41,821 nucleotides of DNA. Origin: Terriglobales bacterium. Lineage in GTDB: Bacteria > Acidobacteriota > Terriglobia > Terriglobales > Acidobacteriaceae. A program made the position numbers and the translations under genes. The notes beneath the pieces are model-generated. The model made no database searches. It saw nothing but the letters and a program-made list of their open reading frames with translations, and had not been told where the DNA came from. This document shows, in pieces, positions 1 through 8,591 of this stretch (positions are counted from its first letter, which is position 1; every line of letters starts with the position of its first letter). The stretch lies in contig DASSIZ010000060.1 of assembly GCA_035691485.1 (NCBI GenBank), forward strand, positions 1-41,821. Reading direction: 5' to 3'.

Positions 1-1
1 C

Positions 2-640
2 GAGAGCGACGTCGGCCAGATCAAGGTCGGCCAGCCCATCACTTTCAAGGTTGACGCTTTTCCGAAAGACACTTTCCGCGGTGTTGTCTCGCAGATTCGC
101 ATGAATGCCACCACCGTGCAGAACGTGGTGACCTACAACACCATCATTGATTTCAACAATCCGGACACCAAGCTTTTCCCGGGCATGACCGCTTACGTCA
201 CCATTCCCGTGGCCAGCGCGTCCAATGTCGTCAAGGTGCCCAATGGCGCGCTTCGCTTTACGCCTGATCTGAAGCCCGATCAGCTTGCCGCGCTTGAGCA
301 GCAGACTGGCATCACGCCGAAAACCGCTTCGCGCCAAGGGCGTCGAGGTGGCGGTGCGGGCGCCAAGGCTGCCAACGCGAACCCGAACGCTCAGGCGCAG
401 CCGCGCACGCCGGCACAGGACGTAGCCATAGTCTGGAAGCAGACTGCGGACATGAAGCTGGTTCCGGTGCAGCTCAAGACCGGCATCACCGACCACACTT
501 TTACCGAAGTTGCCCAGGTGCTGCATGGCTCCATTAACCCCGGCGACCAGCTTGTTACCGGCAGCGCGTCGGCGTCCAAGCCTTCCGGCGGCAGCTCCGC
601 TCCAGGCATGGGCAGCGCACCGCGTGTGGGCGGACGATGA
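2..640 (+). CDS. MacA/HlyD-type periplasmic adaptor subunit (5' end outside window)
   Basis: The reading frame is open from the window edge, so the N-terminus (membrane anchor, coiled coil, lipoyl half) is missing. The visible 212 residues start with ESDVGQIKVGQP and a beta-barrel/membrane-proximal segment typical of RND/ABC efflux adaptors, including the PGMTAYVTIP stretch and VVKVPNGALRF. A Gly/Ala/Pro/Asn-rich low-complexity insert follows (around GRRGGGAGAK), then a last beta domain and a Gly/Ser tail. In the MacAB family this protein bridges the inner-membrane ABC permease to an outer-membrane TolC-like channel. The MacB-like ATPase and permease lie just downstream on the same strand, which supports that role. 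Substrate cannot be read from the sequence. Confidence 0.88.
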   Translation, partial: ESDVGQIKVGQPITFKVDAFPKDTFRGVVSQIRMNATTVQNVVTYNTIIDFNNPDTKLFPGMTAYVTIPVASASNVVKVPNGALRFTPDLKPDQLAALEQQTGITPKTASRQGRRGGGAGAKAANANPNAQAQPRTPAQDVAIVWKQTADMKLVPVQLKTGITDHTFTEVAQVLHGSINPGDQLVTGSASASKPSGGSSAPGMGSAPRVGGR

Positions 641-666
641 TGGAGTGCGAAGCACGGCATTTCATA

Positions 667-725
667 GCCCCGGGACGTAAGTCCCGGGTTACCACGAGGT
701 GAAGGTAACCAAGTCCCGCAGGGAC
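667..725. repeat. REP-like element of three nested or adjacent hairpins
   Basis: Three inverted repeats sit in 59 bases between the adaptor gene and the ATPase gene: CCCGGGAC/GTCCCGGG (669-676 and 681-688, GTAA loop), GGTTACC/GGTAACC (687-693 and 704-710) and GTCCC-GCA-GGGAC (713-725). The 'accgggac..gtcccgcagggacggcacg' style resembles short interspersed palindromic repeats found in acidobacterial genomes (recalled, not checked). It could act as a mobile REP element or an mRNA processing/attenuation hairpin inside the operon. Confidence 0.55.
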
Positions 726-748
726 GGCACGAAACGAACAAGGGAATT

Positions 749-1531
749 ATGGCAACACTAGCCCAATCCGAACTCCAGGCCGTGCAACGCGACGCTTCCG
801 ACGTGATTCGCGTCGCAGACGTTCACAAGTATTACGACCTCGGCGAAACCAAGGTCCACGCCCTGCGCGGCGTCTCGCTCGCCATCCGGCGCGGCGAATT
901 TGTCGCCATCATGGGCTCCAGCGGCTCCGGCAAGTCCACCTTCATGAACCTGCTCGGCTGCCTCGATAAGCCCACCAGCGGGCGCTTCTGGCTCAACGGC
1001 ACCGACGTTTCCGAACTGGACAAGAACTCGCTCGCCGCCATTCGTAATCGCGAACTCGGCTTCGTATTCCAGGGCTTCAACCTGCTGTCGCGTACCACGG
1101 CCCTGGAGAATGTCGAGCTGCCGACGTTGTACGCGCGTCTCGACAAGAGCGAGCGTTCCGCGCGCGCCGAAAAGGCCCTCCAGATGGTCGGCCTCGCCGA
1201 TCGCATGGACCACTTTCCGTCGCAGCTTTCCGGCGGACAGCAGCAGCGCGTCGCGATTGCGCGTGCGCTGGTCAACCAGCCCTCCATCCTGCTTGCCGAC
1301 GAGCCCACCGGGAACCTCGACAGCCGCACTTCAATCGAGATCATGCAGATTTTCCAGGACCTGAATGAACAGGGCCTGACCATCGTGCTGGTGACGCACG
1401 AATCCGACATCGCGCATTTTGCCAAGCGCATCGTGGTTTTTCGCGACGGCAAAATCCGCCGCGACGACGCGGTTCAGGTTCGGCCCCGCGCCGCCGACGT
1501 TTTATTGAAGATGCCGACGCTCGAGGACTAG
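749..1531 (+). CDS. MacB-like ABC transporter ATP-binding protein
   Basis: A 260-residue ABC ATPase. Walker [10 protein letters not shown] is at residues 56-64, the signature LSGGQQQR at 160-167, Walker B ILLADE at 180-185 followed by PTGNLD, and the H-loop His at 217 (VTHE). This is the LolD/MacB/FtsE subfamily, which powers mechanotransmission rather than classic transport. Start ATG 749 has AGGGAA just upstream. It lies 108 bp after the adaptor gene and 121 bp before a MacB-type permease. The ATPase and permease are separate here, whereas E. coli MacB fuses them. Residues 245-260 form a short extra tail. Confidence 0.93.
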   Translation: MATLAQSELQAVQRDASDVIRVADVHKYYDLGETKVHALRGVSLAIRRGEFVAIMGSSGSGKSTFMNLLGCLDKPTSGRFWLNGTDVSELDKNSLAAIRNRELGFVFQGFNLLSRTTALENVELPTLYARLDKSERSARAEKALQMVGLADRMDHFPSQLSGGQQQRVAIARALVNQPSILLADEPTGNLDSRTSIEIMQIFQDLNEQGLTIVLVTHESDIAHFAKRIVVFRDGKIRRDDAVQVRPRAADVLLKMPTLED

Positions 1532-1574
1532 CCTGTCAGTCTCTCAGTTGATCAGTGGTTTTGGTTCCGAACGG

Positions 1575-1607
1575 CTGAAAGACTGAAAGACTGGCGGACT
1601 GAAAGAC
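1575..1607 (+). repeat. Short imperfect tandem repeat CTGAAAGAC (three copies)
   Basis: CTGAAAGAC occurs at 1575-1583, 1583-1591 and 1599-1607, within the 121-bp gap between ATPase and permease genes. The flanking bases continue in similar purine-rich, 'gactg/gacag' style up to about 1635. No ORF or strong hairpin is seen; probably slipped-strand-derived spacer. Confidence 0.6.
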
Positions 1608-1652
1608 GGATAGACCAGCAGACAGATCGATCGTTAGACTTAGGGTAGCTAT

Positions 1653-2870
1653 ATGGATTTCGCCGCAACTTTAAAGATCGCGCTTCGCGCTCTTGCCCGC
1701 AACAAGATGCGTTCCGTGCTCACCATGTTGGGCATCATTATCGGCGTGGGCGCCGTCATCGCCATGGTTGGCGTTGGGCAGGGCGCGCAGCAGAAGGTGC
1801 AGGAGCAGATCGCCTCCATGGGCACCAACTTGCTGTTCGTCTCCAGCGGCACCGTGACGCGGGGTGGCCTGCACATGGGCTGGGGCCAGACCAAGACCCT
1901 CATTTATGAGGATATGAAGGCCATTCAGCGCGAAGTCCCCACTGTCGCCATGGCCGCGCCGGGTGCGGGGGCGAGCGCCCAGGTCGTCTACGAAAACCAG
2001 AACTGGTATACCCGCCTCACCGGCACCGAACCTTCCTACTTCGACATTCGCGATTGGCCAATGGCCGCCGGTTCCAGCTTTTCGCAAGATGACGTTACCC
2101 AGGCCGCCAACGTCGCCGTGATCGGCGCCACCGTGCGGCAGAACCTTTACGGCGCCACGGACCCGGTCGGAAGCACCATTCGCATTGGCAACCTGCCGTT
2201 CCAGGTAGTCGGGGTTCTTTCCGCCAAAGGGCAGTCGGGCATGGGACAGGACCAGGACGACACCATCGTCATCCCGATTACCACGCTGCAGAAGAAAATC
2301 AGCGGTCAGCCCTGGTTGCAGTTCATCATGGTCTCGGCGACCTCGCAGCCGGCCACCTACGCCGCCCAGCAGCAGATCACCTCGTTGCTGCGCGACCGGC
2401 ACCGCATCCGCCCGGGCACGGATGACGATTTCTTCGTGCGCAACCTGGCCGACGTCGCCGAACTTGCCGATCAGTCTTCGCGCGTCATGACCATGCTGCT
2501 GGCCTCCATCGCCGGCGTGTCGCTGATCGTCGGCGGCATCGGCATCATGAACATCATGCTGGTCTCGGTCACCGAACGCACCCGTGAAATCGGCATCCGC
2601 ATCGCCATCGGCGCCACCGAGCAGGACGTGCAGCGCCAGTTCTTGAGCGAGTCCGTCGTGCTCAGCCTGATCGGAGGCGCCATCGGCATTATCTTTGGCG
2701 TCGGCTCCTCGCTGGTGATCACCAGGACCCTGGGATGGCAGGTGCTGATCTCGCCCATGTCGATCGTCGTGGCGGTGATCTTCTCCATGGCAATCGGCAT
2801 CTTTTTCGGCTTCTATCCGGCGCGCAAAGCGGCTCGCCTCGATCCCATCGAAGCCCTGCGCTTCGAATAA
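1653..2870 (+). CDS. MacB/FtsX-type ABC transporter permease
   Basis: 405 residues with the MacB permease architecture. One N-terminal membrane helix lies at about 21-42 after a cytoplasmic amphipathic start (ALRALARNKMRS). A large periplasmic MacB_PCD domain (about 45-275) and a C-terminal FtsX block (about 280-405) with three helices follow. The FtsX block contains the conserved TERTREIGIRIAIGA segment and ends in FYPARKAARLDPIEALRFE. ATG 1653 has AGGG seven bases upstream. With the upstream adaptor and ATPase it makes a complete tripartite efflux/export set apart from the outer-membrane channel, which is not in the window. Substrate unknown; macrolides, lipoproteins and peptides are handled by relatives. 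Confidence 0.93.
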   Translation: MDFAATLKIALRALARNKMRSVLTMLGIIIGVGAVIAMVGVGQGAQQKVQEQIASMGTNLLFVSSGTVTRGGLHMGWGQTKTLIYEDMKAIQREVPTVAMAAPGAGASAQVVYENQNWYTRLTGTEPSYFDIRDWPMAAGSSFSQDDVTQAANVAVIGATVRQNLYGATDPVGSTIRIGNLPFQVVGVLSAKGQSGMGQDQDDTIVIPITTLQKKISGQPWLQFIMVSATSQPATYAAQQQITSLLRDRHRIRPGTDDDFFVRNLADVAELADQSSRVMTMLLASIAGVSLIVGGIGIMNIMLVSVTERTREIGIRIAIGATEQDVQRQFLSESVVLSLIGGAIGIIFGVGSSLVITRTLGWQVLISPMSIVVAVIFSMAIGIFFGFYPARKAARLDPIEALRFE

Positions 2871-2914
2871 GCACCGGCGCTTGGAGTGAAACGCTCCCTA
2901 GGCTCGCTATTGCT

Positions 2915-3112
2915 TCACCGAATGGGTTGCATCGCGGCGTGCGCCGGTTCCGGCGGCAGGGCTTGCGGTTTGTTTCTCTCCAGGGCGCCGAAATAGACGA
3001 GCAGCAACAACAGGAACATCACCGCCAGTACCAGCGCGAAAACCAGGCTGAACAGGTTCATGTTCGTCCATGCCGGCGGAGCATGGAAGTCGTGATGGTG
3101 AGCCGCGCGCAT
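2915..3112 (-). CDS. Small single-span membrane protein, hypothetical
   Basis: A 65-residue protein. The ATG at 3110-3112 is preceded by GGAGGTG (3117-3123), a near-ideal Shine-Dalgarno, which is the main reason to call it. The N-terminus is His-rich (residues 1-12 include HHHDFH), one strongly hydrophobic helix spans about residues 20-43, and a Pro/Ala-rich cytoplasmic or periplasmic tail follows. It starts 38 bp after the stop of the UspA gene on the same strand, so the two are probably one operon. No family recognised. The His-rich end might bind metal, but that is a guess. Confidence 0.62.
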   Translation of the reverse strand: MRAAHHHDFHAPPAWTNMNLFSLVFALVLAVMFLLLLLVYFGALERNKPQALPPEPAHAAMQPIR

Positions 3113-3150
3113 ACTTCACCTCCGTGTTTTCCGCGTCGGGCTCGGCGCCC

Positions 3151-4041
3151 TCACCTTACGGTCAGCACCGGGCAGGGTGCTTCGCACACCACGCGATGTG
3201 CTGTCGACCACGGTAAATGCGTTGCCGCGAACACTGACTGCCGGTGCACGCCCATTGCGATCAGGCTGGCGTTCTGGGCCCGAGCCACGCGCGCTATGAT
3301 CTCGGCCGGGATTCCAACCTCGACCACGATGTCGGCGCGAATGCCTTTCGGCACCATCTCCGATAGTTGCGTTCGTGCCTCGTCGAGTTCGCGCTCCACG
3401 AAATTCGTGGCCACGAACTCTGCGTCCGGTACGGCGCTCGCCAATACGTGCAGGAACGTCACTGGCGCCAGGTGCTCCATCGCCAGCATTGCTGCGTGCG
3501 GCAAGGCATGCAACGATGCCGCCGAGAAGTCGGTCGCAAACAGCACCCGATGCAGCCGTCCTTCATGCAGGCAATCGCCGGTCACGTGAGGTCCCACGGT
3601 GATCACCGGGCAGGCCGCGCGGCGGAATACTTCTTCCGCGGTCGATCCCATCAACAGCTTGCTGACGCCCTCACGCCCGTGGGTTCCCACCACCACCAGG
3701 TCAATTTTCTGATCGTGAATCAGCGTATCGATTGCGGGCCAGAAGTCGCCGTGCTCGATTAGTGACCGAAATTCGATCCCGGCAAGCTCCGGCCGCACGC
3801 ACTCTTTCTTCATGAGTGTCCGTGCATCGCGGGCCAGGTTCTCGAAAGTGCCGGGTCCGGCGTCCATGGGGATTGGGGACAGGGGTTCCAGCGGCACCAC
3901 GTGGGCCAGGAACATCCTCGCTTTCTCCTGTCGTGCCAGCGCCGCGGCGTACGTCAACGCCATCTTCGAGCAGGGTGAAAAGTCGGTTGCGACCAGGATG
4001 TTTTGCAAGGAAACGAGCGGAGCGGTAGTGACTGCAGCCAT
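3151..4041 (-). CDS. Tandem-domain universal stress protein (UspA family)
   Basis: 296 residues holding two UspA domains (about 13-150 and 160-296). The first has the ATP-binding signature G-x2-G-x9-G-S as GTHGREGVSKLLMGST. In the second this becomes GVHRQSVFAATHLPWST, which lacks the glycines, so only one domain is likely to bind ATP. The ATG at 4041 follows GGAGGAGGTG closely. It is divergent from a second tandem UspA gene at 4260 and followed by a small membrane protein gene. Family members are stress-induced soluble proteins tied to energy or oxygen limitation; the exact trigger is unknown. Confidence 0.9.
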   Translation of the reverse strand: MAAVTTAPLVSLQNILVATDFSPCSKMALTYAAALARQEKARMFLAHVVPLEPLSPIPMDAGPGTFENLARDARTLMKKECVRPELAGIEFRSLIEHGDFWPAIDTLIHDQKIDLVVVGTHGREGVSKLLMGSTAEEVFRRAACPVITVGPHVTGDCLHEGRLHRVLFATDFSAASLHALPHAAMLAMEHLAPVTFLHVLASAVPDAEFVATNFVERELDEARTQLSEMVPKGIRADIVVEVGIPAEIIARVARAQNASLIAMGVHRQSVFAATHLPWSTAHRVVCEAPCPVLTVR

Positions 4042-4259
4042 GGGACACCTCCTCCAATTGGTGCGAGAGGCACCCGTTCTGCTTCCCTTGTAGCACGGTC
4101 GCGCGTGATTTTGCGGTGACGCGGCGCACGCCCGGCACGGCGTTGTCCTCTTTCGGAACGGGACCGGCGAAAACTTGTCTTTATCGCATCACGGGGTGGG
4201 GCCATGCCGCCCCATCACGCCTACAATAGCCACGATAGCGTTCCTTGGCATTACCCTGA

Positions 4260-5108
4260 ATGAGCTTTAAGCCTGCCATCATCCTCGCTCTCGTGGACCT
4301 AAGTCCGGCGACCGGAGATGTGCTCGCCTGGACGCGGCTGTTTGCCCAAAAAACTTCCGCCAAGGTCCGCATCCTGCATGTCATCTGGCCGCCCGCAACG
4401 CGCGTTAGCAGTCAGGAGGAAGGCGCCATTCTCCTCGACGAATTCGAAGAGCGCCGCCTTGATCTGCGCGGCTCCATCAAAGCTCACGCCCAGGAAATCC
4501 TGGGCGACATCCCTTTCGAAATGGAGGTTGGCGTGGGCCACCCGGTGAAGGTTGCGCTGGAGACCATCGCCGCCCTTCGTCCCGGGCTGATCGTGCTCGG
4601 TAGCCATGGCCACGACGGAATTACGCGCTCACTCCTCGGTTCCGTCGCCGAAAATGTTGTGCGCGAGTCGGCGTTTCCCACCCTCATAGTGAAAGCCACC
4701 GACGTTGAGCCGGCCCTGAAGACAATTTTGTGTCCCGTGGACCTCGGCGACGTGGCAGCGCAATCCCTCGATACCGCAGCCGAAATGGCCAGGGTTTTCG
4801 GCGCACGGCTGGATGTGCTCCGCGTCCTCCCGCAGTGTCCCAACGCGGATGAGGAATTGAAGGCGATGCGGCAGTGGGTGCCGGAGATTGTTGCCCAGCG
4901 CTGCCCGACTTCGGAGTCGGTTCACACCGGCGATACCGCCGAGCAGATTGTTGTCTTCGCGCGCCAGCACGACTCTGATCTCATCGTGGTCGGCGCTGAG
5001 CCACGACGATTTCTGGAGTTTACCGTGCTCGGGCGCACCACCGAGCGCGTCGTGCGCCACGGTCCGTGTTCCGTGCTGGTGGTTCGCCTTGAGCCGCGCA
5101 GCAACTAG
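4260..5108 (+). CDS. Tandem-domain universal stress protein (UspA family)
   Basis: 282 residues with two UspA domains. The first carries GSHGHDGITRSLLGSVAENV, a complete ATP-binding signature. The second has GAEPRRFLEFTVLGRTTERVV, partly degenerate. The ATG at 4260 lacks a clear Shine-Dalgarno. It is transcribed away from the other tandem UspA gene; the 218-bp gap presumably holds both promoters and contains a TGGGGC/GCCCCA hairpin (4197-4202 and 4209-4214). Two paralogous two-domain Usps back to back suggest a shared stress regulon. Confidence 0.88.
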   Translation: MSFKPAIILALVDLSPATGDVLAWTRLFAQKTSAKVRILHVIWPPATRVSSQEEGAILLDEFEERRLDLRGSIKAHAQEILGDIPFEMEVGVGHPVKVALETIAALRPGLIVLGSHGHDGITRSLLGSVAENVVRESAFPTLIVKATDVEPALKTILCPVDLGDVAAQSLDTAAEMARVFGARLDVLRVLPQCPNADEELKAMRQWVPEIVAQRCPTSESVHTGDTAEQIVVFARQHDSDLIVVGAEPRRFLEFTVLGRTTERVVRHGPCSVLVVRLEPRSN

Positions 5109-5157
5109 CGGCTTCCGGAGTGGACTCTCATCCGGGTTCTAAGTTCTTCCCGACATC

Positions 5158-8067
5158 TCATTGCTTTGGCGGTTGTTGCTGTTGCTGCTGCTTCTTCTGG
5201 CCGAACACTTGATTCAGCACGTCGCCCAACGGGTTCTGCTGCTGTGGTGGCTGCTGCGGGGTTGCCACCGGCTGCTTGGGCTGTTGGCCTTGCTGCTGCC
5301 GTGGCTGTTGTTGCTGTCCGGCAATAGCACCCAGGATGCCGCCAATTCCGCCCTGCTGCTGCTGTTGTGTGCCGCCCTTCCCGCCGCCAAGGATGCCGCC
5401 GAGCGCGCTGCCCAGTGCACCCGGATTGGCTGCGGTCGGCAACAGGTTCTGCAACTTCATCTGCGCGATTTTCTGCACGTCGGGCGCGACCCGCGGGCTG
5501 CTGAATGTTCCCGTCAGCAAGATAGGAATCACCAGTTCACCCTGCTGGTTAGCGAGCGCCGTCTGCATGAATCCCCCGACCTGCGAACCGCCCACTTGCT
5601 GGCTCAGCGCCTTGGTAAGCACGGCGGTGACGTGCATGTTCAACTCCTCGGTCGCCAGGTTCACCGCACCCTCGGCGCCAAGGCTGCCGCCTGGGATCAG
5701 GGCTTTCAAATTGTTGGTCTGGGCCAGGCCGTTGACCACGTTGAAATTTCCCGTGAGCTGCACGATGTCGGTAAAGGCCTCGCTGCCGGTTGACGACGGC
5801 GATTTCAGCCCGTTGCCCACGAATTTTCCGACATTCGCCAGCTGGTTCAGCAGATCAATGTGGGCCAGCTTTCCCTTCGTCAGGTCGATACCAATGGTGC
5901 CGTTGAGCGTCCGCGCCATGTCGGCGGAAGATGCCGCCCGGAAGTTCGCATTCGCGTTCGCTGCCAGCAAACCGTAGAGGGTCTGTTTTATGGAGCTCAC
6001 TGACGAAAGCAGCTTGTTGGCGTCCACCTGGTTGAGCTTGGTGGAGACGGTTACGGCCATCGGCGTCGGACGCATGTCCACGGCGATGCTGCCGATCTGC
6101 TGGCCGCCATACAGCCCGGCGGTAATCGGCGCCAGCCGCACGATGCCGTGATCGAACACAACGTTGGAGTGGACTTGCTGGAGCTGCAGCTGATCGTAGA
6201 CCAGGTTGCCGATCGTAACGTTTCCCCCGCCGGAGATTTTATCCACCAGGGTGGGACCTGCGGCGGGCGCGGGGCGGGCCTGAGCTTCGGCATGGGGAAC
6301 CAGGTCGAGCGACGTTCGCTTCCGCGGTGGCGGCGGCGCGCTGCTCATCACCTGCTGTAACTTGACCACATCCACTTGGTCGGCATTGAGCGTGAACTGT
6401 AACTGCGGCGCATTGAAATTCCGCGCTGTCAGGTTGCCGTTGAAATTGCTTCCCGCCAGACCGGCGTTCAGGTTGCTCAGCGTGGCGGCGTTCTGGCTGA
6501 ACTGCAGGTCGGCGTTGCGGATTGCAACCGGCTGTGTAATCTGTGGCGTCTTCAGCGTCGCGTTCGAAATTTTCCCGCTGCCGCTGAATGTCATCGAATT
6601 GCTGTCCTTCATCGGGCCGGTGGCATGCAGGTCGAGCGAGATGGTGCCGGTCCCGTCCATGCCATCCACCGACGAAACACCGTACGCGCGCGCGATCGCC
6701 AGCAGCTCCGGAATGCTGGCATTGCCGGTTTTTACCATCGCATCCACCAGCGGCGATGGGCTGGTGTAGTTCGTCAGCCCGAATTGCACGCTGACTTGCG
6801 TTCCGCCACTCTTGGCGGTGAAAGGATTGGAGCGGATGTCGCGCGGCGTGAGCGTCAACTGGATGCCGCTGATCTCTACCGGCTGCTTCAGGTCCCCGCC
6901 GCTCACCTTGATGTCCTTGCCGGACAGGTTGCCGTTGAGCGCGGGCTGGCTCAGCGGTCCTTGCGCGCGCACGTCGGCGGTGATATTGCCGTTCACCGTC
7001 ATCGTGGGATTGAACGCCACCCCAAACGCTGACGCCAGCCGGGCCACTTCGCCGATCGCAGCATTCTGCGCCGTGACATGCACATCAACGTTGGCGGGCG
7101 TGGCGCCGCCGTTGATGTTCCCGGAGATCGACACCGGCGTGTTGCCGAGCATCAGCTTCGCCTGATCGATGTGAATGTTGTCGTTGGCAAGCTGGTCCGT
7201 GAACTTGTAGTCCATCGAGATGGGATAGCCGATTTTCACATTGCGGACGACCCCGTCCTTCAGATCAAGGGTGCCCTGCGAGCTCAGCGTACCGTTCTCG
7301 TTCTTGAGGGCGATGTTTCCCGAAGCGCTGCCTTCCATGCCGTTGAGCGAGGGCACCGCCAGCGCCTTCTGGATTCCCCCTAACGACACTTCTTTCAACT
7401 CCAGCTTGCCGTCAAAGGGTGTCTTGAGCATGTCGGCCTGGTTGATCGGGCCCGTCTTGCCGCTGAGCGCCATCGTTTCCTTGCCGGGACCGGGCAAATG
7501 CAATGCGGCGGAGAAGTCGAACGGCTTGCCGGGCGCGTAGTCGTGGAGCGTTACGTCGATGTTGTTGTACACGCCGTGGAAGTGCTTCTGGTCGTCAACG
7601 AGCGTGACTTGGCCGTTGGAAATTTTCAGATTCGAGAGCACAAAGCCCTGGCTTTGGTCGGGGTGCTGCTTCGGCGCCTGTTGCGGTCCAAGCGTGGAAA
7701 AGTTCCACACCCCCTGCGCGCTGCGGATGAGCTCAACCTTGGGATTCTTCAGGTCGAGAGAGTTGATTTGAACGTCTTTGTGCAGCAGGGGGAGCAGTTT
7801 TACCGATGCGTCGATGGCATCCATGCTGGCGAACGGGCCATGCCCGAACTGCGGCGCCTCGCCGATCACCACGTTATCCATGCGTACGGTGGGAGGCATG
7901 AGCGAAAGATGCATCTGCGCAAAGCTCACCGGGCGTCCGAGAGCTTTCTCGAGTTGCGTCTGCACCATGCCGTGGTAGCGGTTGATGTCGAGCACCAGCG
8001 GTACCACCACGATGACCAGCACCAGCAACGCGATGAGAATTGCGATCACAATACCAAGCTTGCGCAT
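5158..8067 (-). CDS. AsmA-family envelope protein with Gln-rich tail
   Basis: 969 residues from the ATG at 8067, which has AAGGAG six bases upstream; an in-frame extension upstream is unlikely. One N-terminal membrane anchor spans about residues 5-27, followed by the AsmA start (DINRYHGMVQTQLEKALGRP) and long beta-rich repeats typical of AsmA/TamB-type bridge-like proteins. The conserved C-terminal AsmA segment includes KGKLAHIDLLNQLANVGKF. The last roughly 85 residues are low complexity, rich in Gln, Gly and Pro. Relatives sit in the inner membrane with a periplasmic groove and move phospholipids or aid outer-membrane assembly. Monocistronic here. Confidence 0.87.
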   Translation of the reverse strand: MRKLGIVIAILIALLVLVIVVVPLVLDINRYHGMVQTQLEKALGRPVSFAQMHLSLMPPTVRMDNVVIGEAPQFGHGPFASMDAIDASVKLLPLLHKDVQINSLDLKNPKVELIRSAQGVWNFSTLGPQQAPKQHPDQSQGFVLSNLKISNGQVTLVDDQKHFHGVYNNIDVTLHDYAPGKPFDFSAALHLPGPGKETMALSGKTGPINQADMLKTPFDGKLELKEVSLGGIQKALAVPSLNGMEGSASGNIALKNENGTLSSQGTLDLKDGVVRNVKIGYPISMDYKFTDQLANDNIHIDQAKLMLGNTPVSISGNINGGATPANVDVHVTAQNAAIGEVARLASAFGVAFNPTMTVNGNITADVRAQGPLSQPALNGNLSGKDIKVSGGDLKQPVEISGIQLTLTPRDIRSNPFTAKSGGTQVSVQFGLTNYTSPSPLVDAMVKTGNASIPELLAIARAYGVSSVDGMDGTGTISLDLHATGPMKDSNSMTFSGSGKISNATLKTPQITQPVAIRNADLQFSQNAATLSNLNAGLAGSNFNGNLTARNFNAPQLQFTLNADQVDVVKLQQVMSSAPPPPRKRTSLDLVPHAEAQARPAPAAGPTLVDKISGGGNVTIGNLVYDQLQLQQVHSNVVFDHGIVRLAPITAGLYGGQQIGSIAVDMRPTPMAVTVSTKLNQVDANKLLSSVSSIKQTLYGLLAANANANFRAASSADMARTLNGTIGIDLTKGKLAHIDLLNQLANVGKFVGNGLKSPSSTGSEAFTDIVQLTGNFNVVNGLAQTNNLKALIPGGSLGAEGAVNLATEELNMHVTAVLTKALSQQVGGSQVGGFMQTALANQQGELVIPILLTGTFSSPRVAPDVQKIAQMKLQNLLPTAANPGALGSALGGILGGGKGGTQQQQQGGIGGILGAIAGQQQQPRQQQGQQPKQPVATPQQPPQQQNPLGDVLNQVFGQKKQQQQQQPPKQ

Positions 8068-8233
8068 AAGAACTCCTTGTCCCCGGGCACAGAACCAGAG
8101 ACACCACCGCCACACGATAGCAGGTACTTTCCTGGGTGGGAGCGGTGCTTCTAAGATTCGAAGCGCAAACGGTGCAGCACGGTTGTACAGGAAGTGCCTG
8201 CGGCCATCTTCCGGGGCCCGGCTTGGATTGGCC

Positions 8234-8392
8234 CTACGCCGCTGTTGTTCTACCGCCGCGGACGAAGTGCAGAATCAGTGAGATAACCGCCACGATCAGC
8301 AGGATATGCAGCAATCCCCCGGCGATGTGAAAGATCGCCCAACTGAAGATCCAGGCGAGTATCAGCACCACGAAGAGTATCAGGAAAATCAT
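8234..8392 (-). CDS. lmo0937-family small membrane protein
   Basis: A 52-residue protein: MIFLILFVVLILAWIFSW, then AIFHIAGGLLHILLIVAVIS, then a short basic tail containing FVRGGR. ATG 8390-8392 is preceded by GGAGGT three bases upstream. Two hydrophobic helices around a GG-x-x-H-x-L turn match the lmo0937 family of tiny membrane proteins as I remember it (typically about 50 residues, stress-associated, function unknown). It lies between the divergent AsmA and TPR genes. Too short for many gene finders. Confidence 0.78.
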   Translation of the reverse strand: MIFLILFVVLILAWIFSWAIFHIAGGLLHILLIVAVISLILHFVRGGRTTAA

Positions 8393-8591
8393 GCGACCTC
8401 CGGCTTGCGGACTGCTCCTCCAAGTTGGAGAGACCGGGACCGCTGCAGGTTGTACGCGAGTACCCGCTGCCGGCCTTAAATCCTGGCAATTGACGCTGCG
8501 GAATTGGCCCTGCTAGACTTTCAGATTCCGGGCCGTGCGCGCAATACTCATGCGTGCGGCATCCCTCCTCAACAGTTAAGGACCCAACAAA

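Noticed and set aside
8250-8489. 79-codon minus-strand frame overlapping the small membrane gene
   Set aside because: The overlapping 52-codon frame at 8234-8392 has a good ribosome site, two hydrophobic helices and a known family pattern.
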